A stretch of 41,080 nucleotides of DNA from an uncultured bacterium (GTDB taxonomy: Bacteria; Patescibacteriota; Gracilibacteria; Absconditabacterales; Absconditicoccaceae). The notes under the pieces are model-generated. The model ran no database searches. It saw only the letters and a program-made list of their open reading frames with translations, and was not told the origin of the DNA. The translations under genes were made by a program, and so were the position numbers. Below, piece by piece: positions 18,704 to 28,708 of the stretch (the first letter of the stretch is position 1; the number at the start of each line of letters is the position of its first letter). Location: positions 1 through 41,080 of the forward strand of contig CALMTC010000016.1 of NCBI GenBank assembly GCA_937872535.1. Reading direction: 5' to 3'.

Positions 18704-19232
18704 CTTTTTTCTGTAATCTCTAAAATTTATTTTCTGGAAATCGTTTCTTAAAATACAGACGCAATAAATTGCGTCTCTATAGAAAATAATTTTTTGGTCA
18801 ATTTACAAAATTCAAAATCAATACAAATTTTCCAAAACCCTCGCCGGGTGGCCATACTTTTTTGTCATTGCCACAAAAAAGTATGCAAAAAAACTCTAGC
18901 CAACGCAAAATCTCGTCTTTACTCTCTTCCTTACTCCTTGACTACTCACTATGTTTTTTCTTGAGTTTTACCGACTCACCATCAAAGGATCGTCTCGTTT
19001 TTCTTCCTCTATCACGAGGTTGGACCTCAGACAAGGTTGCGTTGGCGTTGATAACGAGTGATCTTTTGCTGGAAAAAAATTTCGAAGAAAAAGAAATTTA
19101 AGGTAACGGTCTCTTTGATAAACTCTGCGAACGGGAGACTTGTTTTTTTTGGAGTAGTTTGTCTGGTTTTCTTTTAAAATGTCAATCTTTTTTTCAGTTA
19201 TCAGAATATAAAATTATAGTATTTTTGAGGTT
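18704..19232. other. Long non-coding gap with inverted repeat
   Basis: This is the longest stretch without a convincing gene. It holds an AAAATTTATTTTCTGG box (18722-18737), a perfect inverted repeat (18853-18885), and a less AT-rich block (about 18840-19140) that can be read as a short open frame at 18862-19101. I do not accept that frame as a gene, because it has no start signal and a serine/leucine-rich composition unlike the neighbours. The block looks like a degenerate dispersed element. A weak hairpin followed by a T-run at about 19109-19150 could end transcription. Confidence 0.5.
18853..18885. repeat. Perfect 13-bp inverted repeat
   Basis: CATACTTTTTTGT (18853-18865) and ACAAAAAAGTATG (18873-18885) are exact reverse complements with a 7-nt loop, CATTGCC. 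Confidence 0.85.
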
Positions 19233-19253
19233 TTGAGTAGAATTCAGTATGAT
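19225..19253 (+). promoter_or_regulatory. Promoter of pilB
   Basis: TTGAGG (19225-19230), a 17-nt spacer and TATGAT (19248-19253), 28 nt before ATG 19281. Confidence 0.55.
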
Positions 19254-19280
19254 ATTTTCTTTATTTTTGATGGTTTTCCA

Positions 19281-20594
19281 ATGTTGACTGTACAAGATTT
19301 TAAACAGAAACTTAATGATGCTATAATTCAGGCTGATGTTATCAAGATTTTTGATAATCTTTTGACGATAGCAGTCGAGGAGGGGGCTTCGGATATTCAT
19401 ATTGAGCCATTTGAAAATTATTCTAGAATTAGGATTAGAATTGATGGTGATTTGATCGAGTTGGTGCAATATCCAAACAATATCCACGAAAGTATTATTT
19501 CTAAATTTAAAATTGAGTCGGGGCAAATGAGACCTGATGAAAAAAGACTGCCTCAAGATGCTAGAGTTTCTACAGTTACTTTGACTAATAAAGAGATCGA
19601 TCTGAGAGCGAATACTTTGCCGACGGTTTGGTGAGAAAAACTTGTGATGAGAATAGTGGATAAGTCAAAAAAAATTCCGCTTATTAACGAACTGGGATTA
19701 GAGTGAATCAATGCTGAGTTGCTTTATAAAAATCTGGCTTATCCAAATGGAATTATCTTAAATACTGGTCCTACTGGATCTGGAAAAACAGCAACTTTGT
19801 ATGCTTGTCTCGATTTTATTAACAAGGTCGATGTGAATATTATTACTTATGAAGATCCAGTGGAAGTCAAACTTTTTGGGCTTAATCAATCTCAAATCAG
19901 AACTGATATCTGATTTACTTTTGCTTCGGGGCTGAGAGCAGCACTGAGACAAGATCCTGATATTATCATGGTCTGAGAAATCCGTGATAAAGAGACACTT
20001 GATATGGCTATGGATGCTGCCATGACTGGTCATCTTGTCTTGTCTACGATTCATACGAACTCTTCTGTCGAAACTATTACGAGAGTTTTCAATCTCGGTG
20101 CGAAGGCTTTTATGCTGGCTGGTACTTTTAATGGAGTCATCGCTCAGCGTCTTTCGAAAAAAATTTGTTCTCACTGTGCTGTTGATATCAATATTAAAGA
20201 TAAGCCAGCATTTCAGTTTGCGAAACAAGCTTTTGCTACGATGGATAGAAAAATGCTTAAAGATGAAATTGTTCGTAGAGGTATCAGTTCTGAACAATGG
20301 ACTAAATTTATCAATGATGGAATCACTTCTTATGGATCTGGTAAAGATCCTCAGAGTGGTGAAACTTGCTCTGTTTGCTGATGAAGTGGTTATAAAGGCA
20401 GAATAGGAATTTTTGAATTTATGGATTATAATGAGGAAGTGAAAAAAATGTTATTGGATGGGAAAAGTGCTTTTGATATTGAAAAATATGCGCTTCAGTA
20501 TGGGATGATTAATCTTGAAAGAGATGGAATATTTAAAGTGATTAAGGGACAAATTTTTATTGACGATGTCTATAAGATCGTAAAACACCATTAA
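19281..20594 (+). CDS. pilB: Type IV pilus assembly ATPase PilB/GspE-like
   Basis: This hexameric secretion ATPase powers pilus extension at the cytoplasmic face. The 437-aa product starts almost directly at the N2 domain (LLTIAVEEGASDIHIEPF) and lacks the usual N-terminal N1 domain; classical PilB is about 560 aa. It has the Arg/Asp-box region (MRPDEKRLPQDARVS), Walker A ILNTGPTGSGKTATLY, EDPVEVKLFGLNQSQ, Walker B with the VGEIRD sequence (TGA = Gly), and the His box MTGHLVLSTIHTN. A zinc tetracysteine is present (CSHC at about residue 295 and CSVCGGSGYKGRIGIFEF). The zinc site and the GRIGIFEF end mark PilB/GspE rather than PilT. pilC follows. Confidence 0.92.
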
Positions 20595-20613
20595 GTAAGT
20601 TCTGAGATATTTT

Positions 20614-20676
20614 CCCTTCGACAGGCTCAGGGACCGGGAGGTAGTTAACTAACAACGATTGGTAAACTTAGGTAAT
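20614..20676. repeat. Long copy of the CCCTTCGACAGGCTCAGGG repeat
   Basis: CCCTTCGACAGGCTCAGGGA continues through CCGGGAGGTAGTTAAC and TTGGTAAACTTAGG, matching 8206-8270 along about 63 nt. It lies between pilB and pilC. Confidence 0.8.
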
Positions 20677-20748
20677 GAAATTCTCTTCATTGAATTCAAA
20701 AACTTTTTCATCGATTATTTACATTTTATTTAAAAAATTTTTATTCTG

Positions 20749-21864
20749 ATGGCAATCTCTCTAGTAAAAAAAACATCACTCAAAGCTGATTTTTTTGAAA
20801 AACTAGTCATTAAGCTTCAATCTCCTGGATTGAAACACAAGACTGTGTTTTTCAGACTTTTGGCTGTAGCTCAAAAAGCTGGACTTGGTGTCAGAGAGTC
20901 GCTTTTTTCTATTTTGAAATCTGAAAGAAATAGTGCTTTGAAAATGATTATTTCGGATTTAATTAAACAGCTGACTCAGTGATTAAGTTTGGCTGAATCT
21001 TTGAGAAATCATGGTTATTTTTTTTCTTCTGAAGAGATAGAACTTGTCAAAGCTGCTGAGTTGACTGGTACGATGCCAGAAACTTTAGATTCTATTGCTC
21101 GTGAACTCGAAAACTATCAAAAAATTATTGCTAGAATTAGGTCTGCTTTGACTTATCCTGCTGTTTTGATTGTTTTTACTTTGATTGCTGTTATTATTTT
21201 ATTGACTGCTGTTGTACCAACAATTGTTTCACTTTTCCCTGATAAAACTGCTTTGCCAGCTGTGACATTGTTTATGATTGGAGCATCAGATTTTATGATT
21301 TCTTATTGGTATTTGGTGCTTGGAACTGTTTTTCTTTTAGTAAGTGCTTTTTCATTTTTATATAAACATTTTTTGCCTTTTACTATTTTTATTGATAAGC
21401 TTACTATTTCTCTTCCATTTCTTTCTGATGCTGTAAAAACTTTTTATCAGTATAGATTTTCAAAATTATTATCAAATTTTTATAAAGCTGGAGTTTCTCC
21501 TATTATTGCCCTAGAGCAGATGAGTAATATTTTTGACAATTATTGGTATAAGAAGAAAATGATTGAAATAAAGGGAGACTTGGAAGCTGGTTTTGGTTTT
21601 TCTGACTCGATGGAAGGCTCAGATCTTTTTGATCCTTTACTGGTTCAGATTATAATGGTTGGTGAAAATACTGGTAATATAGCTGATGTTCTTGCTACTA
21701 TGGGGCGTTTTTATAGAGATATTTTTAGGTCGAAAGTTGATATGCTGATGAGTTTTATAGAGCCATTCTTGATGGCTTTTATTGCTTTGATTGTTGGTGG
21801 AATTATGGCATCTATCTTTTTGCCTATGGCTGATCTGGTTAATGTGATTGGTAAATCGTTTTAG
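20749..21864 (+). CDS. pilC: Type IV pilus inner-membrane platform protein PilC
   Basis: PilC/GspF is the polytopic platform on which PilB works. The 371-aa product has two repeated T2SSF domains, KTVFFRLLAVAQKAGLGVRE in the first and FYQYRFSKLLSNFYKAGVSP in the second. Typical helices are present (ELVKAAELTGTMPETLDSIA, IIMVGENTGNIADVLATM), with three to four hydrophobic segments (about 130-155, 180-205, 345-370). One TGA (20980, QLTQG-LSLAE) is Gly. The ATG directly follows AAAATTTTTATTCTG with no room for a ribosome site, so the message may be leaderless or share the pilB transcript. Confidence 0.9.
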
Positions 21865-21888
21865 GTATTTATTTTTTATTGCTTATCG

Positions 21889-22659
21889 ATGAGGTTTATC
21901 TTGGAATTATTACTTAATATTTATTTTTACATCGGAGTGATAATTTTTGGTTTTATTATTTTTTATTTTGATCTGGGTGATGTGAGCTCATCTTTTCAAG
22001 CTGTGCTTCTTTGACAGGAAAATATCAAAATAGGTACTCATTATGTTCAAAAAAAATCTATTGATAATACTGTTTACGCTCAGACTTTGACTAATATTGC
22101 TTTGTGAGAAAGAAGTCTCGGAGGTATCCAAGGAGCTTATTCTGATGTTTTAGTCACGATTCAAACTATGGAAGTTCTTATTTCTACTGATATTATTGCA
22201 CTTTTAGAATGAGCTACTGAGAGAAGAAAAGTACTTAGTTCTTATAATGGTCAAGTTGATACAGCTCTGGCTAGAAGTCAAGATATGCTGCTTTCTCTTC
22301 AAACTGATGTTACGGAGTATACTAATGAAATGACTGTTTGTGATAATGCTAAGAAAGTTTGAGATACTAATTTTTTTCAATGACTGAGTCAGTATGATAT
22401 TAAAGCTGCTCAAGATGGTATCAATCAATCTATCGAAAATGGTCAATGTGCTACTAAATATAGAATTCTTCTTAATTCTCAAAGAATACTTCTTTCAAAA
22501 CTTGTTTTTTTGAGAGCTTTACTTGTTCAGAAAAATGATTTGATCGTTACTAATGAAGATAATATCATTATTCATCTCGATTTTTTCAAAGATGAATTAC
22601 TCGAAAAACTTATCAATCTGAGAGACCAGCTGAAAAACTATAATGCTGAAACTATATAA
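21889..22659 (+). CDS. Bitopic helical protein after pilC, 256 aa
   Basis: I do not recognise the family. An N-terminal membrane segment (LLNIYFYIGVIIFGFIIFYF, about residues 7-27) is followed by a mostly helical, Gln/Asn/Ser/Thr-rich domain with two Cys (VCDNAKK, GQCATKY) that may form a disulfide. It starts 24 nt after pilC on the same strand, so it is probably part of the pilus operon. It resembles neither a prepilin (no FTLIE-type leader) nor a known minor component. Confidence 0.7.
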
Positions 22660-22756
22660 AAAATTTTTATTCTGCTCTCCTCGCAACGATGAGTTTTTTG
22701 ATTTGCCTGGCGGTCTTTGAGTTTGACGGGAGGTGGTTTTTTCAGTTTTCAGAAAA
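22660..22756. repeat. Repeat-like intergenic segment
   Basis: An AAAAATTTTTATTCTG box follows directly on the stop codon of the preceding gene. CTCCTCGCAACGATGAG and GCCTGGCGGTC..GACGGGAGG follow, of the same style as the dispersed repeats. The segment separates the convergent genes at 21889 and 22757. Confidence 0.4.
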
Positions 22757-23533
22757 TTACTTTTTTTTATGAAAGAAAGTGTAGAGTTTTACTCTGAGGA
22801 GTTCTTTATACTGGATAGAAAGTTGAACGATAGAGAAAATAGTAGTGGTGACTATATAAAGTCCGATACTTGATGGAGAGCTGTAGACGAATGTTCCCAT
22901 CATGAAAACGAAAAAAATATTCATTGATCACATCATTTTGGTCATGTCTGGCATCTGAGCATTGGCTATAGCTGGAGTAGCTGGCTTATTGAGAGTGGTG
23001 AGTTGCATCTGGAAGTACATTCCGATTGCTGCTAAAATAGTGAGGATAATGTTTCAGCTTTTTAGCAGATCTATAGAGAAAAAATTTGTATTGATGTTGG
23101 CTGGATTCGTATAAGCTAGACCAAAAGAGCTGAAAAAACTATAGATCTGAGACTGCATTTCTGCTTGGTCGGTAATGTGTCTTACGACATAAAAAAGTCC
23201 TATAAAAACTGGTATCTGTAAAAGCATTGTAAAACAACCTTTTAATGGTGCCATACCTTGAGTTTTAAATATTTTCATTGTTTCTTCTTGTAGTTTTTGT
23301 GGGTCGTCCGCATATTTTTCTTGGATTTCTTTGAGTTTTGGCTGTATATCGTTCATGTGTTTTTGCATTTCGTTTCCTGCTGCTGTTTGTCTGAGAAGCA
23401 AAAATCTTATCAAAAGTGTCATTAGTATAATGGCGATACCTAGATTTCACTGAAAAATGGCTAGAAAAAGTATGAGAATATTAAAAATAGGACGATACAT
23501 TATTTCTGTGATTAGTAATGATAATGGATTCAT
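22757..23533 (-). CDS. yidC: Membrane protein insertase YidC/Oxa1
   Basis: YidC inserts and folds inner-membrane proteins. The 258-aa product is of the short type without the large periplasmic domain. It has the typical order MNPLSLLITEIMYRPIFNIL, GNLGIAIILMTLLIRFLLLR (whose Arg corresponds to the groove Arg), QKHMNDIQPKLKEIQEKY, PLKGCFTMLLQIPVFIGLFY, and the last segments ending in a basic tail FFHKKK. TGA = Gly at FQG-NLG and KSG-NII. No rnpA, rpmH or jag sits next to it, the usual yidC context. Confidence 0.9.
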
Positions 23534-23609
23534 TTTTTTCAATGAAATGAGTGGTAAATACCCGTAGAATAATGAAAATCTTTTTGAAAACAAATCGAAA
23601 AATTATAAA

Positions 23610-23637
23610 AAAACTACCTCGCTGGTGGGGTAGTTTT
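23610..23637 (-). terminator. Intrinsic terminator between the PH-like gene and yidC
   Basis: AAAACTACC and GGTAGTTTT form a 9-bp stem overlapping the stop codon of the upstream minus-strand gene. It is nearly symmetric and may act both ways. Confidence 0.65.
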
Positions 23638-24241
23638 ATTGATTGTCTTTTTTGATGTAGTCTATGATTACTTCACCAAGCGTTTCTACCAAAATATTGA
23701 ATTTATCGGTATCTGGTGCTGGCGAAATATCTTCGTCTGGCTGGTACTGTCTATGTTTGGTATGAAGCAAAATGTCTGAATGTAACTTGGGATTATTGAT
23801 ATATCAGAATTTATAACTGATTCATGGATCAAGAGAGATAGCTAAATAGCCTCTATTGAGCATAGATGATAGTAGGTTATCTTGCTCGTGACTTACTGTT
23901 TCTATCTTAGGTCGATCAAATGTTTCCATTTTATACTCTGTGAGTCAATTTCGATTGAAAACACTAACTCAATGTGGTGTAATTACTATCGTATCTAAGT
24001 ATTTATTCAGAAGTTCTAGAATCATAGTGATGTAGATTATAAGTCCCATTGAGCCTGCTATGATATCAATTCGATTATTTTTGATATAAAATCAAATTCC
24101 ATAGTATATTCATAGAATTATTGATGTTATAAGACAATATTTTGCGGCAATCCAAAGGTATATCCAGATATCATAGTCGATCATGTGGATTATTTTTTGG
24201 TTACCTGTATATTTTTTGATGATTGCATTTTTCAGAGACAT
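23636..24241 (-). CDS. Membrane protein with PH-like domain, 201 aa
   Basis: The protein has two hydrophobic segments (WIYLWIAAKYCLITSIILGI and IIAGSMGLIIYITMILELL, about residues 25-75). They are followed by a soluble part starting YLDTIVITPHGVSVFNRNG, which resembles the beginning of bacterial PH-like (bPH/YdbS) domains. The remainder is polar. Four or more conserved-looking glycines are TGA. The function is unknown. It lies between rpmE and yidC, with its own terminator at the end. Confidence 0.65.
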
Positions 24242-24289
24242 TGTATATTTTTTTGATACATCAAAAATACGATTTTTGTGGGTTGTCTC

Positions 24290-24532
24290 TTAAGAAGATT
24301 TTTTTGAAGAAGATTTCGCTGCTTCCATTTTTCTCTTTTTTTCTTCAAATTTTTCGAGTCTTCCTTTTGTGATTTGAGTTTTCACAACTCCTTTGTTGTA
24401 TACTGGATGACAAGCTGGACATGTTTCTACTTTAATAGGACCTTTTGCTGTTGTATTTATTGTGAAACTATTTCCACAGATACAGTTTACTTCTACTGCT
24501 TGATTGTATGAAGGGTGAATTCAATTTTTCAT
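24290..24532 (-). CDS. rpmE: 50S ribosomal protein L31
   Basis: L31 is a small zinc-binding protein of the large subunit. The 80-aa product starts MKNGIHPSYNQ, with Gly encoded by TGA where the family has KxxIHP. It has the zinc cysteines CICG (about residues 18-21) and CPACHPVYNKG, then GRLEKFEEKKRK and a Lys/Ser tail slightly longer than usual. Four Cys are present, so this is the zinc-containing (C+) type. It lies 47 nt downstream of ndk on the same strand. Confidence 0.92.
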
Positions 24533-24579
24533 TGCTATTATTTATAATTTTAAAGGTTTTTTCTAAGTTTTTTGAAAGA

Positions 24580-25035
24580 TTATCTTCCAAAAGTTATATG
24601 TTCATCAGCTCTTTTGTGAGAGAAAAGTTCTTCAGGTTTGAAAAATCTTTCTACTTCTACTTCTGCTGCTGTTGCATCTTCTGATGCGTGTACTACATTT
24701 TTTCCAACATAGACTGCAAAGTCTCCTCTAATAGTCCCTGGAAGAGCTTCGGTAGGATTAGTAGCACCTACTGTTCTTCTTACGATTTCTACAGCATCTG
24801 GTCCTTCCCAAACTTGTAAAATAACAGGAGCAGAAGTCATGTAATCTACAATTTCTCCAAAAAAAGACTTACTAAGAAGGTGAGAATAGTGATCTTTTAT
24901 GAGATCATCTCATAAGATTTGCATTTTACAACCTACAAGTTTTAGACCTCTTGTTTCAAACTTATCAGTTATTTTACCACTAATTCCTCTTACGACAGTA
25001 TCAGGTTTTAGAATTACAAGTGTTCTTTGAGTCAT
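24580..25035 (-). CDS. ndk: Nucleoside diphosphate kinase
   Basis: Ndk balances NTP pools by phosphoryl transfer through a phosphohistidine. The 151-aa product begins MTQRTLVILKPDTVVRG, then KITDKFETRGLKLVGCKM and PVILQVWEGPDAVEIVRRTV. It includes GATNPTEALPGTIRGDFAV and the active-site loop NVVHASEDATAAE, where the His is catalytic and family proteins usually read NxxHGSDS. TGA at 24841 is read through in the middle. Length and order are normal. Confidence 0.95.
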
Positions 25036-25206
25036 TTTAGTTTGGGGTTTGGAAAATAAACAGATCTATTCTATACTTTTTTGTTTCTCTTTTTCAATAT
25101 AAAAACCGAGAATATTGACTTTTTTTAGATTCGTGATTGTGAAGATTCTCTATCTCTTCTTGTTCTTGCTAAATATCTAGCTTTTATATGCAGAATTTTA
25201 AATTTT

Positions 25207-25872
25207 TTATATGTTTTCGAGAGAATCAGGTTTTGAAAATTTGATTTCGGAAGTAATGAGAACTGTAATGATGCCATGTAAGAATATTCGTAGGGGAGCT
25301 CGAGCAATAGAGTAGAATAGCAGAGGACTATTTTGGAATTGAGCAGCCAAGATAAGCAGAGAATTGGTATTGAAAATAGTGGGTCATAAAATAGCTGTTT
25401 GAGCTGTCAAAATGGCACTAATAACTGTGAGTGGGATGATGATAATTTTGAGAAAAATTCTAGTATTTTCGTCTGATGGGAGACTGATGTATATTTTTGA
25501 TTTTGAGAAAATGAGTACCATGAGGACTAAGTAAGTGAGTATGATGATTGTGAGTTTGCTGTTTGTTAGGAAAAAATCTAGTTGACCAAAAGTTACACCT
25601 AAGAATGCAATCTGTGAAACTAATGGTTTGATCGCAAAACTGATTGTATCTATGGTGCTTCAGAGAGCTACACAAATGATGGTGAGTAAATAATTTCCTA
25701 AAATAATTCTCATCATTTTGTCTATCCCTATAGCGAATGCAAAAACGAATAAAACTCCAATAAGTCCAGCGATGATGTAGTTCATTACTTCTCGATTCAT
25801 TACATTGAACATTGAAAAAATAAAATTCTGGATATTGTTTGTATTTTTTTCCCGAAATACTATGGGTTGCAA
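25207..25872 (-). CDS. Polytopic membrane protein, 221 aa
   Basis: I do not recognise this protein. About five hydrophobic segments are visible (NYIIAGLIGVLFVFAFAIGI, MRIILGNYLLTIICVALG, KLTIIILTYLVLMVLIF, FLKIIIIPLTVISAIL, RIFLHGIITVLI). TGA = Gly at 25660 joins the two halves. It is divergent from the prepilin gene with 52 nt between starts, so the two share a control region. It may begin at one of several Met codons (25872 or the later MFNVMNREVM). Confidence 0.65.
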
Positions 25873-25885
25873 CTAGGCTATTTTT

Positions 25886-25914
25886 TTGTACAACGACATT
25901 ATTTATTGTATCTT
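25886..25914 (+). promoter_or_regulatory. Candidate prepilin promoter giving a leaderless message
   Basis: TTGTAC (25886-25891), a 17-nt spacer and TATCTT (25909-25914). The expected start of transcription is near 25921, within the TTTTCTGG box and only a few bases before ATG 25925. Confidence 0.45.
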
Positions 25915-25924
25915 ATTTTTCTGG

Positions 25925-26608
25925 ATGAACTTTGCAAATAAAAAAAGTTTTACTTTGATTGAAATTGTTGTAGTAGTTATGCTCTTGGGAGTCGCTTTGA
26001 TTGCTGTTTTTCAATCTCTTAACTATGCTTTTCGTTGATCTGAACAAACAAGATATGAGACTATTGCTTTGAATCTAGCAAGAGAGTGAGTTGAACTTGT
26101 TGGTCAGATAAGAGATAGTAATCGACTTCAGTGGAGCTGAAAAACAGATCTATGTTGGTTGAAATCTGATCCGTATCAAGATTTTGGTGGTATTGGTTGT
26201 GAAAATGATGCTTGGATTCAAAGTGGCTGGTATGCTTTAGTAAATTACAAATTTGCAGATCAAACTGTCTATCGTCTAGATTTTATGACGGGTGCTAGAT
26301 TTGAATTCTCATGATGAATTAATGCCAGTGATTTAAAATTTTCTTTGTGTTTCTTGAATGATGGTTGATGGTCTAGTTGTCCCGATAATTATCCAACTTG
26401 ATCTCAATGAAAATATTGGAGAGCTGTAAGAGTTTTAGGGCTTTATGATAAGGTCTGAACAGGTAATTTTTTATCTTGTCCAACTGGAAATACTGGCCTT
26501 TGCTGAGACTGAACTGCTAAAGAGCTTCGTTTTTGTGTTGTGGTGGGCTATGAATTATTGAGTAGAGGTAAGGTAGAACTTTGTAGTATTCTTACTAATT
26601 TCAAATAA
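25925..26608 (+). CDS. Type IV prepilin-like protein, cysteine-rich
   Basis: The 227-aa product has a short basic leader and the class III/type IV prepilin motif KKSFTLIEIVVVVMLLGVAL. The residue before the cleavage Phe is Ser rather than the usual Gly, but Glu at +5 is present. The N-terminal helix anchors and assembles pilins. The globular part contains eight Cys (DLCW, GCEN, SLCF, SSCP, LSCP, GLCG, RFCV, ELCS), an even number suited to disulfides, and many aromatic residues. Many glycines are TGA. It could be a major or minor pilin. PilB and PilC are 5-6 kb away; no prepilin peptidase is in the window. Confidence 0.85.
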
Positions 26609-26676
26609 GAAAAATTTATATTCTGGTGAATGTTCTTTAAATATATAACATAATAAATTGGTTCTCTCTCTATACG

Positions 26677-26709
26677 AAAATCACCATCCAATTTTCTGGT
26701 GACTTTTTA
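26677..26709 (+). terminator. Possible terminator after the prepilin gene
   Basis: TCACCA (26681-26686) pairs with TGGTGA (26697-26702), followed by CTTTTT. The gap 26609-26867 also holds a TTTATATTCTGG box at 26615-26626 and no gene I can support. Confidence 0.5.
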
Positions 26710-26737
26710 CTATGAATATTTTTTCAGCTTTTTAGCC

Positions 26738-26765
26738 TTGTTTTCATCTGAAAAAATTGTATACT
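26738..26765 (+). promoter_or_regulatory. Candidate typA promoter
   Basis: TTGTTT (26738-26743), a 16-nt spacer and TATACT (26760-26765), about 95 nt upstream of the ATG. Confidence 0.4.
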
Positions 26766-26867
26766 ATATGCAATTTCAAGAAAACTTTTGTTTACTTAAG
26801 TGTGGCTTTGGTTTTCGGGTGATCGTGTTTGCGGTTATACCAGAATTTTTATTTTTACAGAAAAAAT

Positions 26868-28661
26868 ATGGCTTTGAGAAATATTGCAATTATTGCCCAT
26901 GTAGATCATGGGAAAACTACTTTAGTTGATCAGCTTTTGAAACAATCTGGTACAATGAAAGCTGCTGAAGATCAGCACTTGATTATGGATAATAACGATC
27001 AGGAACGCGAAAGAGGAATCACAATTTATGCGAAAAATACAGCAGTTCGCTATGAAGGAGATACAATCAATATCATTGATACTCCGGGACATGCTGATTT
27101 TTGATCTGAAGTGGAACGCGTTCTTCGTATGGTTGATTGTGTGGTTTTGGTAGTGGATGCTTATGAAGGTCCTATGCCTCAGACTAAATTCGTTTTGAAA
27201 AAATCTTTAGAACTTGGTTTGAAACCTATTGTTGTGCTGAATAAAATAGACAAACCTACAGCAAGACCAAAAGAGGTAATAAATATGCTTTTTGATTTGT
27301 TCATTTTGCTTGGAGCAAGTGATGAACAAGCTGATTTTCCAGTAATTTATGCTAGTGCTAAAAATGGATATGCGCTTAAAAATCTTGGAGATGAACCTGT
27401 AGATATGAAACCACTTTTTGAAGCGATCAAAGAGTATGTGAAACCTGCAGCGGATCTTTCTGACAAGCCTTTTCGTATGCAAATTGCTAATTTGGCTTAT
27501 GATGATTTTGTTGGAAGACTTGGGATTGGTCGTGTCTATGAAGGGACGGCAAAAACTGGTCAGCAAGTGACTATTATCTGAAATGATGGAGTTAAAAGAA
27601 CTGGTAAAATCTCAAAAATTTATACAACACTTGGTTTACAGAGAGTAGAATCTCAGGAAGCGAGCTGTGGAGATATAATTACGATTGCTGGAATTCCGAA
27701 TATTTTTGTCTGAGAAACTGTAGGAGCTGGTGATATCGAAGCTTTGCCTACTATTTCTATTGATGAACCGACTCTTCGTATGGAATTTCTCGTTAACGAT
27801 TCTCCGTTTGCTGGTAAAGAAGGAAAATATTTGACTACGAGAAACCTCCAAGAAAGATTGACTAAAGAACTTGAGACAAATGTCGGATTGAAAGTAGATA
27901 TGACTGATAGTAAATTTATTGTTTCTGGAAGAGGAGAACTTCACTTGTCTGTTTTGATTGAATCGATTCGTAGAGAAGGTGGTGAACTCCAGGTTTGACC
28001 TCCAGAGGTTATTTTTAAGATAGAAGATGGAAAAAAACTTGAACCGATAGAAAGTTTGGTGATTAATATTGAAGATCATTTGGCTGGTAGTGTGATAGAA
28101 GCACTTTCAAATCGTAAATGACTCATGACTTCAAATATTTCTGAAAATGGTCTGACTACTATGGAATTCGAGATACCAACCAGATGATTACTTTGATTTA
28201 GATGAGAATTTATTCTTTTGACGAAAGGTGAAGGAATTATGTATTCATCTTTTTCTCACTACGATGATTATAAAGGTGAAATTCAGAAGAGACAGTTTGG
28301 TTCTATGATTTCTGGAAATACTGGTGAAGTGATGAAATATAGTATTTATAAACTTCAGGATCGTGGACCTATTTTTGTTGACCCAGCTCAAAAAATTTAT
28401 GAGGGAATGATCGTGGGTGAACATCTTAAAGGATGAGATCTTGTTATCAATTTGACGGTGAATAAGCAGCTTACTAATGTCAGAAATAGCTGAAACGATG
28501 AAGCTATGCGTTTAGAACCTATTGTTCATTTGACTTTGGAAGATGCGCTTGGTTATATCGGACCAGATGAACTTGTCGAAATCACTCCAAAAAATATTAG
28601 AATGAGAAAAAAATATTTGACTGAAAGCGCTAGAGCTTTGGCTAAAAAAGGGACTAAGTAA
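26868..28661 (+). CDS. typA: Ribosome-associated GTPase TypA/BipA
   Basis: TypA is a translational GTPase of the EF-G class that acts on ribosome assembly and stress responses. The 597-aa product has G1 [11 protein letters not shown], switch [13 protein letters not shown]3 [12 protein letters not shown] (TGA = Gly), and G4 [13 protein letters not shown]. Domain II follows with [15 protein letters not shown], then EF-G-like domains ([50 protein letters not shown]) and the C-terminal domain unique to BipA ([17 protein letters not shown]). Domain order and length are normal. I chose ATG 26868 on family alignment. Confidence 0.96.
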
Positions 28662-28678
28662 GAAATTTTTATAGAAAA

Positions 28679-28708
28679 AGCACCTCGGAAACGAGATGCT
28701 CTTTTTTT
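28679..28708 (+). terminator. Intrinsic terminator of typA
   Basis: AGCACCTCG (28679-28687) pairs with CGAGATGCT (28692-28700) with one mismatch and a GAAA-type loop, followed by seven T. Confidence 0.85.

Noticed and set aside
18862-19101. Short open frame of 79 codons
   Set aside because: There is no start signal, its composition is unlike the neighbours, and it lies in a block that looks like a degenerate element containing a long inverted repeat.
26699-26929. Open frame upstream of and overlapping typA
   Set aside because: It runs into typA in another frame, lies over the terminator and promoter region, and has no family resemblance.
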